Source of the DNA: Longimycelium tulufanense
GTDB lineage: Bacteria > Actinomycetota > Actinomycetes > Mycobacteriales > Pseudonocardiaceae
Assembly: GCF_014645795.1 (NCBI RefSeq)
Contig: NZ_BMMK01000007.1
Span: 62,001 to 126,000 of the forward strand
Direction of reading: 5' to 3'
DNA: 64,000 nt
Below are positions 29,963 through 38,510 of this stretch, piece after piece; position 1 is the first letter of the stretch, and the number at the start of each line of letters is the position of its first letter. The notes beneath the pieces are model-generated. The model saw only the letters and a program-made list of their open reading frames with translations. It had not been told where the DNA came from and ran no database searches. The position numbers and the translations under genes were made by a program.

Positions 29963-31438
29963 CTAGCGCAGGGTTTCGGCGGCCGGGTCCGCGACCGGCT
30001 CGGGAGTGGGGGCGTTTGCGGGCGCCGCGCCCTTGCGTCCGGGCAGGATGAGTGCGACGAGGGCGGCGACGAGCACGATGCAGGCTCCGGTCAGCAGCGA
30101 GGTGGCGTAGCCGGCGTTGAGCGCCTCCACCGTGCTGGCGCCCTGCGGCAGCAGGGCGGCGGTGTGGCTGGCTCCGACGCTCACCGTGATGGCCAGGCCG
30201 AGGGAGCCGCCGATCTGGGTCGCGCTGTTGAACACACCGGAGGCCATGCCGGCTTCGTGCGGGGCAACACTGCTGGTGGCCGCGTTGGCCAGGGCGACAT
30301 AGGCCGCGCCCAGCCCGAGACTGGTGACCAGGGAGGGCCCCAGGACGGTGCCGAGAAAGTCGCCGGAGACGCTAATCTTGCTGAACCAGAACAACCCGAG
30401 CGCGCCCACGGCCAACCCGGTGGCGGCCAGGGGCCGCGGCCCGGTGCGGTCCAGCACCCGGCTGCCGGCCAACGAGCTGAGGGTGAACCCGAGGCTGAAG
30501 GGCAGGAAGGCCAGTCCGGTCACGGCGGCCCCGAAGTGCAGGACCTGTTGCAGATACAGGGAAACGAAGTAGAAGCCGGCGAACTGGCCACAGGCCAGCA
30601 GCAGCATCGTCAGGTTGGACCCGCTCGCTGCCCTGGTGGTGAACAGCCCCAACCGCACCAGGGGTTGGGCGGCGATGCGGCTTTCCACCATCACGAAGCC
30701 GGCCAGCAGCGCGATCGCCAGCAGGAAGGTCAGCAGGGTGCCCGGTGCGGTCCAGGAGCCGCCGTCGGTGCTGACCACCGCGAAGACCAGGGTCGCCATG
30801 CCGGCGGTGACCAGGAGGGCGCCCAGGACGTCCAGGCGGACCCGGTGTTCGGGCCGGCCGCCGGGCACCTCCTTGCCGGCCACCATCGCGGCGATCATGA
30901 CCGGAACGTTGATCAGCAGCACCGACCGCCAGTTCAGGTACTCGGTGAGCACGCCGCCGACCAGCACCCCCGCGGCGCCACCGGCGGCACCGGCGGCACT
31001 CCACAGGCCCAGTGCACGGGCGCGCAGGTGCCCGACGGGAAAGGTGGCGGTGAGGATGGTCAGGGCCACCGGGGCGAGGATCGCCGCGCCCAGGCCCTGG
31101 ACGGCTCGAGCCGACACCAGCTCCCAGTCGGTCTGGGCCAGGCCGCCGGCCAGGCTGGCCGCCCCGAACAGACCCAGCCCCCACCACAGCATCCGGCGCC
31201 GGCCGTAGAGGTCGGCGGTCCGGCCACCCAGGAGCAGGAAGCCGCCGAACACGATGACGTAGGCGTTGACCACCCACTGCAGGCCGGACTCGGTGAACCC
31301 CAGCGCCGCGCGGATGGCGGGCAACGCCACGACCACCACCGAGGTGTCCAGCGTGACGATGAACTGGACGGTCACCACCACGGCCAGCACCCAACCCAGC
31401 CGGACCGGGGGGTTGGCGACCGTATTCTTGTCCCGCAT
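29963..31438 (-). CDS. MFS exporter, DHA2 (EmrB/QacA) family
   Basis: A 491-residue transporter with about 14 predicted helices. It shows the N-terminal TLDTSVVVVALPAIRAALGF (motif D1), LLLGGRTADLYGRRRML (motif A) and the long central loop of the DHA2 group. ATG 31438 was preferred; upstream in-frame codons run into the operator. It is divergent from a TetR gene and precedes the DAHP synthase on the same strand. The likely job is export of the catecholate siderophore or a toxic precursor, inferred from position and shared operator. Confidence 0.92.
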   Translation of the reverse strand: MRDKNTVANPPVRLGWVLAVVVTVQFIVTLDTSVVVVALPAIRAALGFTESGLQWVVNAYVIVFGGFLLLGGRTADLYGRRRMLWWGLGLFGAASLAGGLAQTDWELVSARAVQGLGAAILAPVALTILTATFPVGHLRARALGLWSAAGAAGGAAGVLVGGVLTEYLNWRSVLLINVPVMIAAMVAGKEVPGGRPEHRVRLDVLGALLVTAGMATLVFAVVSTDGGSWTAPGTLLTFLLAIALLAGFVMVESRIAAQPLVRLGLFTTRAASGSNLTMLLLACGQFAGFYFVSLYLQQVLHFGAAVTGLAFLPFSLGFTLSSLAGSRVLDRTGPRPLAATGLAVGALGLFWFSKISVSGDFLGTVLGPSLVTSLGLGAAYVALANAATSSVAPHEAGMASGVFNSATQIGGSLGLAITVSVGASHTAALLPQGASTVEALNAGYATSLLTGACIVLVAALVALILPGRKGAAPANAPTPEPVADPAAETLR

Positions 31439-31497
31439 CGTTGTCCGTTCCCTGCCGGTCGTCGCGAGGTGATGGAGGGTTCCACCGGGCATTTACC

Positions 31498-31507
31498 TTA
31501 CGTGTAA
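31498..31507. promoter_or_regulatory. Palindromic operator TTACGTGTAA
   Basis: Sits between the divergent MFS and TetR starts. It shares half-sites TTAC/GTAA with the palindrome upstream of the DAHP synthase gene. Autoregulation by the TetR protein is expected. Confidence 0.65.
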
Positions 31508-31580
31508 TAGATAGCGCCGGCTCAAGCACGGGCCGGCTGTGACCTGGCACACTGGCCGGCAACGAGGAGCGAGAGCCCTG

Positions 31581-32270
31581 ATGAAGACATCGAGCGGCCG
31601 GGCGAAGGGACGCCCACCCCGGCTGTCCAAAGAGGACATCGTCGCCGCGGCGCGCGACATCATCGCCGACGAGGGTGCGGAGCAGCTGACGATGCGGCGG
31701 CTGGCCAGGGAGATCGGCTGTACCGCGATGGCGTTGTACCACCACTTCCAGAGCAAGGACGACCTGCTGCTGCATGTGCTGGAGGATGTTGCCGCGAGGC
31801 TGCCGCATCCGGTGCTGCCGGCCGATCCCCGGGAGCGTCTGGTCCTGGTCTGTGGCCTGATGCGCCAGGCGTTCGTGGAGAACCCGTGGGTGGTGCCGCT
31901 GGTGGCCCGTGGTGAGATGGTTGCTCCGTCGGCTGTGTGGATGACCGAGGAGATCATTGCCGCGCTGGTCGGGTGTGGCTTGAGCGTGGAGCAGGCGTTC
32001 GACGTCAACCAGACGATCTGGTACTACACCGCCGGTCAGGTTGCCGCTGCGGTGCGGCAGGCGGGCGAGGCGGGCCAGAAACCCGCTGGCCCGCACTATT
32101 TGGAGACGATCGTGGCCGAGCAGGGTGAGCAACGCAGTGCCGAGACGATGCCCTACCTGAGCAGGCTTGCCGGAGTCTGGCGGGACTTGGAGGCGGGCTA
32201 CAGCTATCAGCGGGGCCTGCACCACATTCTCGACGGTGCTCTCGATCCCGACAGCCATCCTGCTCGATAG
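31581..32270 (+). CDS. TetR-family regulator
   Basis: A 229-residue repressor. The N-terminal HTH spans about residues 16-60 with LTMRRLAREIGCTAMALYHHFQ, a clear TetR recognition-helix segment; the C-terminal ligand domain has the TetR_C pattern seen in TetR/TtgR-type proteins. ATG 31581 has GAGGAGCGAGAG just upstream. It is divergent from the MFS exporter, the standard layout for a drug or metabolite efflux regulator. A second copy of its putative operator upstream of the DAHP synthase suggests it also gates precursor supply. Confidence 0.9.
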   Translation: MKTSSGRAKGRPPRLSKEDIVAAARDIIADEGAEQLTMRRLAREIGCTAMALYHHFQSKDDLLLHVLEDVAARLPHPVLPADPRERLVLVCGLMRQAFVENPWVVPLVARGEMVAPSAVWMTEEIIAALVGCGLSVEQAFDVNQTIWYYTAGQVAAAVRQAGEAGQKPAGPHYLETIVAEQGEQRSAETMPYLSRLAGVWRDLEAGYSYQRGLHHILDGALDPDSHPAR

Positions 32271-32489
32271 TCTGCACGCCACGGGACTGACGGCGTCGGG
32301 CGGGCATGCCTGTCATGGCTCGCTGGTCTGTCGAGTCGTTGTCCACGATGGTCGCCCTTTCCGGCACCAATCCTCCACACAGGACTGTGTGATCACCTGC
32401 CGTGGCGTGCCGCTGAAGGATTTGGACCCAGCGTTGTCCCACCGGATGTCCACGTACTCGTGCCCAACATCACGGTGGGCACACCGGTG

Positions 32490-32529
32490 CTGGTGTTCAG
32501 GCCGAGAACATCCTTGGCCTGAACACCAG
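32490..32529. terminator. 14-bp perfect inverted repeat
   Basis: CTGGTGTTCAGGCC (32490-32503) and its exact complement (32516-32529) with a 12-base loop. No U-tract follows. It lies between the TetR gene and the peptidase pseudogene and may terminate either; a mobile-element scar is an alternative. Confidence 0.5.
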
Positions 32530-32639
32530 GTGGGACTACCGCGGGGACACGGTCCTCGACATGTCTAGGGAGACGGCCCACCGGGCAGTGCGTGTCTGGC
32601 GCAGGGGTGCGGGCCGTGAGAAGGTAGTCGTCGATCGTC

Positions 32640-33290
32640 GCCCGTGCGCACGGGCTGCCGTAGAAGCTGATGGTGTCCTCGCCCAGGGCGGCTCGGATGG
32701 CATCCATGTCGTGTGCCTGGCTGACGGTGTCCAGGTCGTCGAGGACGCTGCCGGTGTTCTCCCGGCAGCTCTTGCCCAGCCGTTCGACTGCTGTGTTGAG
32801 TTGCTCCAGTTCGGCCTGGCTGGAGGGGTAGACGAAGGGGATGCACCGCCTCGGCGAGGTCCCGTGCGCAGCGCACCGGCTGACTGCGTGCCGTGCCCCG
32901 GGTGTCGAAGCCGATGATGTCGAACCGTTCGCGGAGTGTGGAGGAGAAGTACGGGTCGGCGGTGAAGGCGAAGTCGACGCCGGAGATGCCGGGGCCTCCG
33001 GGGTTGAGGAACAGGGAACCGATGCGTTGGTGGGGGTGCTTGGCTTAAAGACGGGCGAGGGTGAGCGTGACCGTGGCACCGTCGGGATGCGTCCAGTCGA
33101 GGGGAACCTCGACCGTGCCGCAGTCGAACTCCGCCCGTTCCGGGCATGGCTACCACGAGATCGACCCTGCTGGCGCTGTGGTGGGCCGACCGGTTCTGGC
33201 CGGAGTGGCGGCAGCGGGTATCGCGGTCCCCAGGACCGTCAGGACTGACATGGCCAGGGCAGCACATCCCGATAAGAGATATCTTCTCAT
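32640..33290 (-). pseudogene. Secreted S33/TAP-type alpha/beta hydrolase, decayed
   Basis: From ATG 33290 one frame encodes a signal peptide (RRYLLSGCAALAMSVLTVLG, then PAAATPA) and then family sequence: FDCGTVEVPLDWTHPDG, LFLNPGGPGISGVDFAF and ERFDIIGFDTRGTARS with the oxyanion region. That frame is broken by TAG at 33152 and TAA at 33047. Further on (SSQAELEQLNTAVERLGKSC, DMDAIRAALGEDTISFYGS) homology continues in a shifted frame and is lost at the nucleophile elbow (YGSSYG expected). Nonsense codons, a frameshift and truncation together show real decay and not a single base-call error. Intact relatives are secreted tripeptidyl aminopeptidases. Confidence 0.85.
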
Positions 33291-34054
33291 CAAAATCCCA
33301 TGCTGGTGGCGTCGTCGGTACGCCGTGACATCACAGGAAATGAGGCAGCGGCGTACTCGTTCGGGAACACCGCGCGGCACTCAGCGTTCAACGATGGAAA
33401 ACCGCTTCGGGCCGGTGCGGCGGAAAAGCGTCACCCGCCCTGAGGCGAAGGATGGTGGTGCCGCCCCGGCAGGTGGTGTCGGCGTCGAGCCTGGGGTGGC
33501 GGTGGGACGACACCCACCGGGCACGGCTGACACCGCGAGAGGTGGGATTTTTGCTTTACATCGCGCTCTTCTTCGCGCGGAGCAGGCGTGCACGAGGTCG
33601 TGGTGTCCGCACTGTCGTCGATCCCCCTGAGGAAAGTTCTGATCGTCAGTGCGCGTGGCTACGGCAGGACGAGTGGCCGTGGTGGGTTGGCGATCTTCGT
33701 TCCCCGGCCAGCCGAGAGCACCCCAGTCACGACGAGACAGAAACCTTACGCGTACAAGCGTAGGGCTGGGGCGGCGTGATCACCGAGGAACTATCAACAT
33801 GACGTCCTGGGTCTTGCTCGGTGTTTTCCGCGCGACCGGCCCGTGCGTTGTCATGGCCGCGTCGGCGGCAGGTCGGTGTCCGTGCCACCGGATATGTGCC
33901 TGCCGGGCCGAAGGGACGTTGTCTCGTGGGGTGGCGGGTCGCGTTCGCGTACCCCGATGCGTGTGGAACGCGTGGTTCGCCACCACGTTGGTGACTAGCG
34001 CAGGACCCCGCGAGCGTTTCGGGACACATGAGCGTAAGCAAGGGCGCCAGGGAA
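33291..34054. other. Gene-poor region
   Basis: About 760 bases with no open frame that has a domain, a good start or actinomycete codon bias. It is probably decayed DNA linked to the neighbouring pseudogene. Confidence 0.55.
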
Positions 34055-34103
34055 CGCACCGGCGTCGGCCCCGCTTCCCGCGGGCGGGACCGACGCCGGT
34101 GCG
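34055..34103 (-). terminator. Strong hairpin after the aminotransferase gene
   Basis: A 19-bp stem with one mismatch: CGCACCGGCGTCGGCC... (34055-34073) pairs with 34085-34103 around an 11-base loop. It lies 45 bases beyond the stop of the minus-strand aminotransferase gene and fits an intrinsic terminator of the GC-rich actinomycete kind without a U-tract. Confidence 0.75.
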
Positions 34104-34147
34104 GTTGCCCTGTCCGGTGTCGCCTGGGGAGGCGGCTTAACCGTGGC

Positions 34148-35404
34148 TCAGCCGAGGTCGACCGTGGCGACGGCGTCGGCCCACAGGGCCAGGGCTTCGT
34201 CGATCTGGTCGACGTTGACGACCAGCGGCGGGATCATGCGCACCACCTGGCCGTGTGCCCCACAGGTGAGCAGCAGCAGCCCCCGTTCGCAGGCCGCCTG
34301 CTGGGCGCGTTGCGCCCGCTGCGGGTCGGGCTCGCCCTCGGGTGTGGAGAACTCGTTGCCCACCATCAGGCCCAGGCCGCGCACGTCGCCGACCATCGGG
34401 TGGTCGGCGGCGACCTTGCGCAGCCCGTTCTGCAGGCGCTGGCCCATCTCGGCGGCGTTGTCGACCAGGCCCTCGTCCTGGATCACCTCAAGGGTGGCCA
34501 GGGCGGCCGCGCACGCCACCGCGTTGCCGCCGTAGGTGCCGCCTTGCGAGCCGGGCCAGGCCCGGCGCATCAGCTCGGTGGGCGCGGCGATGGCCGAGAG
34601 GGGGAATCCGCTGGCCAGCCCTTTGGCGGTGATGAGCACGTCGGGGCGGACGTCGAAGTGCTCGTGCCCCCAGAACCGGCCGGTGCGGCCGAACCCGGTC
34701 TGCACCTCGTCGACGACGAGCAGGACGTCGTGGCGGTCGGCGCGCTCGCGCAGCCCGGCCAGGAACTCCGGGGTGGCCGGGATGTAGCCGCCCTCGCCGA
34801 GCATCGGCTCGACCACGAAGGCGGCGGTGTCGGCCGGTGGGCAGATGGTGGCCAGCACGTAGTCCAGCTCGCGCAGCGCGAACCGGGTGGCCTCGGCCTC
34901 GTCCCAGCCGTAGCGGTAGGCCTGCGGGAAGGGGGCCACGGCCACGCCGGGCATCAGCGGGCCGATGCCGGCGCGGAACTTGGGTCCGGCCGTGGTCAGG
35001 GCGGCCGCACCCATGGTGCGGCCGTGGAAGGAGCCGTGGAAGACGACGATGTTCTGCCGGCCGGTGGCGTGACGGGCCAGCCGGATGGCCGCCTCCACGG
35101 CCTCGCTGCCGGAGTTGACGTAGAACAGGCTGTCCAGGGTCGCGGGCAGGACCTCGCCGAGCCGCTCGCTCAGGCGCAGCAGCGGCCGGTGGAGCACGGT
35201 CGTGTACTGGGCGTGGATGAGGGTGGCGACCTGCTCCTGGGCGGCGCGCACGACGCGCGGGTGGCAGTGGCCGGTGCTGGTGACCCCGATCCCGGCGGTG
35301 AAGTCCAGGTAGCGGCGGCCGGCCTCGTCGTAGAGGTAGACCCCCTCGCCCCGGCTGGCCAGCACCGGGGTGGCCTGCTTGAGCACCGGTGACAGGTGTG
35401 ACAT
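34148..35404 (-). CDS. Class III PLP aminotransferase (4-aminobutyrate type)
   Basis: A 418-residue omega-aminotransferase. It has RRYLDFTAGIGVTSTGHCHP, YVNSGSEAVEAAIRLAR, FHGSFHGRTMGA, VDEVQTGFGRTG and the PLP Lys in LITAKGLASGFPLSAIAAP, closest to GabT and related ornithine/diaminobutyrate enzymes. ATG 35404 lies 15 bases from a GATTGTcaACAATC operator. It is divergent from an aldehyde dehydrogenase; the pair would convert an omega-amino acid to a semialdehyde and then the acid, as in GABA or ectoine-type degradation. The actual substrate is not known. Confidence 0.9.
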   Translation of the reverse strand: MSHLSPVLKQATPVLASRGEGVYLYDEAGRRYLDFTAGIGVTSTGHCHPRVVRAAQEQVATLIHAQYTTVLHRPLLRLSERLGEVLPATLDSLFYVNSGSEAVEAAIRLARHATGRQNIVVFHGSFHGRTMGAAALTTAGPKFRAGIGPLMPGVAVAPFPQAYRYGWDEAEATRFALRELDYVLATICPPADTAAFVVEPMLGEGGYIPATPEFLAGLRERADRHDVLLVVDEVQTGFGRTGRFWGHEHFDVRPDVLITAKGLASGFPLSAIAAPTELMRRAWPGSQGGTYGGNAVACAAALATLEVIQDEGLVDNAAEMGQRLQNGLRKVAADHPMVGDVRGLGLMVGNEFSTPEGEPDPQRAQRAQQAACERGLLLLTCGAHGQVVRMIPPLVVNVDQIDEALALWADAVATVDLG

Positions 35405-35419
35405 GAGGCCCTCCCGCAG

Positions 35420-35433
35420 GATTGTCAACAATC
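35420..35433. promoter_or_regulatory. GntR operator copy 1 (GATTGTcaACAATC)
   Basis: A perfect inverted repeat with a 2-base centre, between the divergent aminotransferase and aldehyde dehydrogenase genes. Two more copies occur at 38475 and 39934. The GntR/FCD protein encoded at 37.0-37.7 kb is the expected ligand. Confidence 0.8.
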
Positions 35434-35485
35434 TACTGGCATGCAACCATGCTCCCACGCCCGATGTCGAGATGGGGGACAGCAC

Positions 35486-36952
35486 GTGAGCCAGCCCGAC
35501 CAGGTGGATGCACTGCTGGGCGCCACACCCAAACACCTGCTCATCGACGGCCGCTGGCGCCCGTCGCGCCCGGAACGCACCTTCGAGGTGAGCGACCCGG
35601 CGACGGGCAAGCCGCTGTGCGCGGTCGCCGACGCCACCCCCGCCGACGGACTGGCGGCGCTGGATGCGGCGGTGGCCGCCCAGCCGGCCTGGGCGGCCCA
35701 CCCGCCACGGGAGCGCGGGGAGATCCTGCGGCGCGCCTTCGAGCTGATCACGGCGCGGCGCGAGGAGCTGGCGGTACTGATGACCCTGGAGATGGGCAAG
35801 CCGCTGGCCGAGTCCCGGGGCGAGGTCGCCTACGCCGCGGAGTTCTTCCGCTGGTTCGCCGAGGAGGCCGTGCGGGTGCACGGTGACTGCGCCCTGGCGC
35901 CGGATGGACGCAGCCGGTTTCTGGTGATGCGCCAGCCGGTGGGCCCGAGCCTGCTGGTCACCCCGTGGAACTTCCCGATGGCCATGGGCACCCGCAAGAT
36001 CGGTCCGGCGGTGGCGGCCGGCTGCACGATGGTGGTCAAGCCCGCCGAGCAGACCCCACTGTCGATGCTGGCCCTGGCGGCGATCCTGGCCGAGGCGGGG
36101 CTGCCCGACGGGGTGCTCAACGTCGTGCCGACCTCCGATCCCGGCGGGCTGGTCGCGCCGCTGCTGGCCGACGGCCGGATCCGCAAGCTGTCGTTCACCG
36201 GCTCCACCGAGGTCGGGCGGCTGCTGCTGGGCCAGAGTGCCGACCAGGTGCTGCGGGTGTCGCTGGAGCTGGGTGGCAACGCGCCGTTCCTGGTGTTCGC
36301 CGACGCCGACGTCCCGGCGGCGGTGGAGGGCGCCCTGGTGGCGAAGATGCGCAACATCGGGGAGGCCTGCACCGCGGCCAACCGCTTCTCCGTGCACGCC
36401 GAGATCGCCGAGGAGTTCACCGCCCGCCTGGCCGAGCGGATGGGCTCCCTCACCGTGGGGCCCGGCCTGGAGGAGGGTGTGCAGGTCGGGCCGCTGGTCG
36501 ACGAGGCAGCCCGACAGAAGGTGTCGGCCCTGGTGTCCGACGCGGTGGCGCGCGGGGCCCGGGTCGTCACCGGTGGCTATGCGCTGGAGGGGCCGGGCTA
36601 CTTCTATGCCCCCACGGTCCTGGCCGACGTCCCCGGGACCGCGCGGATGCGGCACGAGGAGATTTTCGGACCGGTGGCCCCGGTGACCGTTTTCGACACC
36701 GAGGAGCAGGCCGTGCGCTGGGCCAACGACACCCCCTACGGCCTGGTCAGCTACGTCTACACCCGCGATCTGGCCCGGGGCTTGCGGGTGTGTACGGCCC
36801 TGGAGAGCGGCATGGTCGGGTGGAACCAGGGCCTGGTGTCCAACCCGGCCGCGCCCTTCGGCGGGGTCAAGCACTCCGGGCTGGGTCGGGAGGGCGGCCG
36901 GGTGGGCATCGAGGAGTTCCTGGAGACCAAGTACGTCGCCGTCCCGACCTGA
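35486..36952 (+). CDS. NAD(P)-dependent aldehyde dehydrogenase (succinate-semialdehyde type)
   Basis: A 488-residue aldehyde dehydrogenase. The cofactor motif TPWNFPMAMGTRKIGPAVAAG, FTGSTEVGRLL, the catalytic Glu in LELGGNAPF and the catalytic Cys in NIGEACTAANRF place it near GabD. GTG 35486 has a GGGGG Shine-Dalgarno run and is preferred to the upstream ATG at 35441, which would overlap the operator region. It should oxidise the semialdehyde made by the divergent aminotransferase. Confidence 0.92.
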   Translation: MSQPDQVDALLGATPKHLLIDGRWRPSRPERTFEVSDPATGKPLCAVADATPADGLAALDAAVAAQPAWAAHPPRERGEILRRAFELITARREELAVLMTLEMGKPLAESRGEVAYAAEFFRWFAEEAVRVHGDCALAPDGRSRFLVMRQPVGPSLLVTPWNFPMAMGTRKIGPAVAAGCTMVVKPAEQTPLSMLALAAILAEAGLPDGVLNVVPTSDPGGLVAPLLADGRIRKLSFTGSTEVGRLLLGQSADQVLRVSLELGGNAPFLVFADADVPAAVEGALVAKMRNIGEACTAANRFSVHAEIAEEFTARLAERMGSLTVGPGLEEGVQVGPLVDEAARQKVSALVSDAVARGARVVTGGYALEGPGYFYAPTVLADVPGTARMRHEEIFGPVAPVTVFDTEEQAVRWANDTPYGLVSYVYTRDLARGLRVCTALESGMVGWNQGLVSNPAAPFGGVKHSGLGREGGRVGIEEFLETKYVAVPT

Positions 36953-36988
36953 CCCCACGCGCACCCTGTCGTGAAGGGTGCCCGGGGG

Positions 36989-37684
36989 TTACTGGGCGGC
37001 GGGGGCGGGGTCGGCCGCCGATCGCTCGGCCGGGCGCAGCCGCTCGATGGTGTCGGTCATGTGTTCCTCGATCAGCCGCAGGAGCCGTTCCTCGTCCCCG
37101 TCGGCGATGGCCTCGACCAGCTTGCGGTGTTCCTCGACGAGGTCGCCGGGCTCGGGGTAGGTCTCCTGCAACGCGTTGAGGCACATGCGGGTCTCCACCA
37201 GCAGCGTCTGGGCCATGCGTTCCAGGCGCACGCTGCCGGAGGCCTGCACCAGGGCCTGGTGGAAGGCTTGGTCGGCATCGCTCATGGCGACCCGGTCGCG
37301 GCGCCGGGCGGCCGCGACCAGGCCCTGCAGGGCCTCGTTGAGCGTCACCAGCGCCTCGCCCCGGTTGCGCTGCATGATCTGTTGACAGGCGGCGCGCTCG
37401 ACGGCCAGCCGCGCGTAATAGATGTCGCGGACGTCGTCCTCGTCGAGTTCGATGACGAACAGGCCGCGGTGGGGTTCGCTGCGCAGCAGTCCTTCCTGCA
37501 CCAGGCGTTGCATGGCTTCGCGTAGTGGCCCGCGGCTCACCCCGAGTCGCGCGGCCAGGTCGGCCTCGCCGAGCTGGCCGCCGGGTGGTAGCGACCCGTA
37601 GAGGATCGCCGAGCGCAGCTCGTCGGAGATGATCTCGACGGTCGAGCGTCGGGGTACCGGTTCCAGCTCACCCAATCGACCCAT
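36989..37684 (-). CDS. GntR-family regulator, FCD subfamily
   Basis: A 231-residue regulator with an N-terminal winged helix (about 12-75; LGEADLAARLGVSRGPLREAMQRL) and a C-terminal FCD domain (about 85-215) with the metal/ligand residues in YYARLAVERAACQ, AFHQALVQASG and HRKLVEAI. It lies two bases downstream of the first racemase-like gene on the same strand, so it is in that operon. Three GATTGTnnACAATC sites at the cluster's promoters are its probable operators. Confidence 0.93.
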   Translation of the reverse strand: MGRLGELEPVPRRSTVEIISDELRSAILYGSLPPGGQLGEADLAARLGVSRGPLREAMQRLVQEGLLRSEPHRGLFVIELDEDDVRDIYYARLAVERAACQQIMQRNRGEALVTLNEALQGLVAAARRRDRVAMSDADQAFHQALVQASGSVRLERMAQTLLVETRMCLNALQETYPEPGDLVEEHRKLVEAIADGDEERLLRLIEEHMTDTIERLRPAERSAADPAPAAQ

Positions 37685-37686
37685 GG

Positions 37687-38454
37687 CTACCTCATTGTCG
37701 CCTGCGGTGTCGTCCGCGGTGGGGGGTGCCCGGTCGGGCCGGCGGTGGCGAACAGGGTGCCGAGCCCGCGGCGGGGGGTGTGCGTGCCGGTCAGGCGCAG
37801 GCCCTCCCAGGCGGTGACCTGGTTGGCGGTGAGCACCGGCTTGCCCACCGTGGCCTCCAGCTCCGCCAGCCAGGCCACGGTGTGCAGGGCGGTGTCGGGC
37901 ACGAGCACGGCCTCGGCGGCGGGGTGGTCATGGGCGGCCACGAAGTCCAGCACCTCCTGCCGGGTCAGGGTGCCCACCTCGGCGGCGGTGATGATGCCCC
38001 GGCAGGAGATCGCGACCACCTCGATCCCGGCGTGGGCGAGGAAGGCGACGAAGTGCTCGGCCACCTCGGCCGGGTAGGTGGCGGCCACGGCCACCCGCCG
38101 CACGCCCAACTGCGCGGCGGCGTGGACGAAGGCGAAGGAGGTGCTGGAGGCCGGTGCGCCGGCGGCCGCGCGCACCGCGGCCACCTGCGCGGCCGCGCCG
38201 TCCCAGCCGAAGACGAAGCTGCCGCTGGTGCAGCCCCACACCACCGCGTCCACACCCCGCGCACCCAGTGCGCGCGCCCCCTCGGCCAGGATGCCGTCGC
38301 TGCCGATCGCCAGCAGCGCGTCCACCCGGTGGGCGTCCTCGGGCATCGCGGTGTGCACGACCGGCAGGTGCACCCCGGGCAACCGCTGTTCCAGCCGCGG
38401 GTAGTCGTCCTCGGCGCTGAAGCCCGGGTAGAGGACCCCCACCGTGCACGCCAT
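37687..38454 (-). CDS. Maleate isomerase/arylmalonate decarboxylase family protein 1
   Basis: A 255-residue Asp/Glu-racemase-superfamily protein of the maleate cis-trans isomerase, EutA and AMDase group. It starts CTVGVLYPGFSAEDDYP, keeps the first catalytic Cys region as VVWGCTSGSFVFG, and has SCRGIITAAEVGTL where the second Cys lies near the usual place. ATG 38454 was chosen because GGGAGG stands six bases before it; an ATG at 38460 directly abuts that motif. It shares the fold and length with the neighbouring paralogue. Reaction and substrate are unknown. Confidence 0.85.
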   Translation of the reverse strand: MACTVGVLYPGFSAEDDYPRLEQRLPGVHLPVVHTAMPEDAHRVDALLAIGSDGILAEGARALGARGVDAVVWGCTSGSFVFGWDGAAAQVAAVRAAAGAPASSTSFAFVHAAAQLGVRRVAVAATYPAEVAEHFVAFLAHAGIEVVAISCRGIITAAEVGTLTRQEVLDFVAAHDHPAAEAVLVPDTALHTVAWLAELEATVGKPVLTANQVTAWEGLRLTGTHTPRRGLGTLFATAGPTGHPPPRTTPQATMR

Positions 38455-38474
38455 CGACATCCTCCCGAGGAGAA

Positions 38475-38488
38475 GATTGTTCACAATC
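38475..38488. promoter_or_regulatory. GntR operator copy 2 (GATTGTtcACAATC)
   Basis: A perfect 6+6 inverted repeat 20 bases upstream of the racemase-like gene 1 start. The flanking bases (ACAATCcTACCGGTATGC) resemble those of copy 1, so the conserved site extends beyond the core. Confidence 0.8.
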
Positions 38489-38510
38489 CTACCGGTATGC
38501 GATCACGGGA

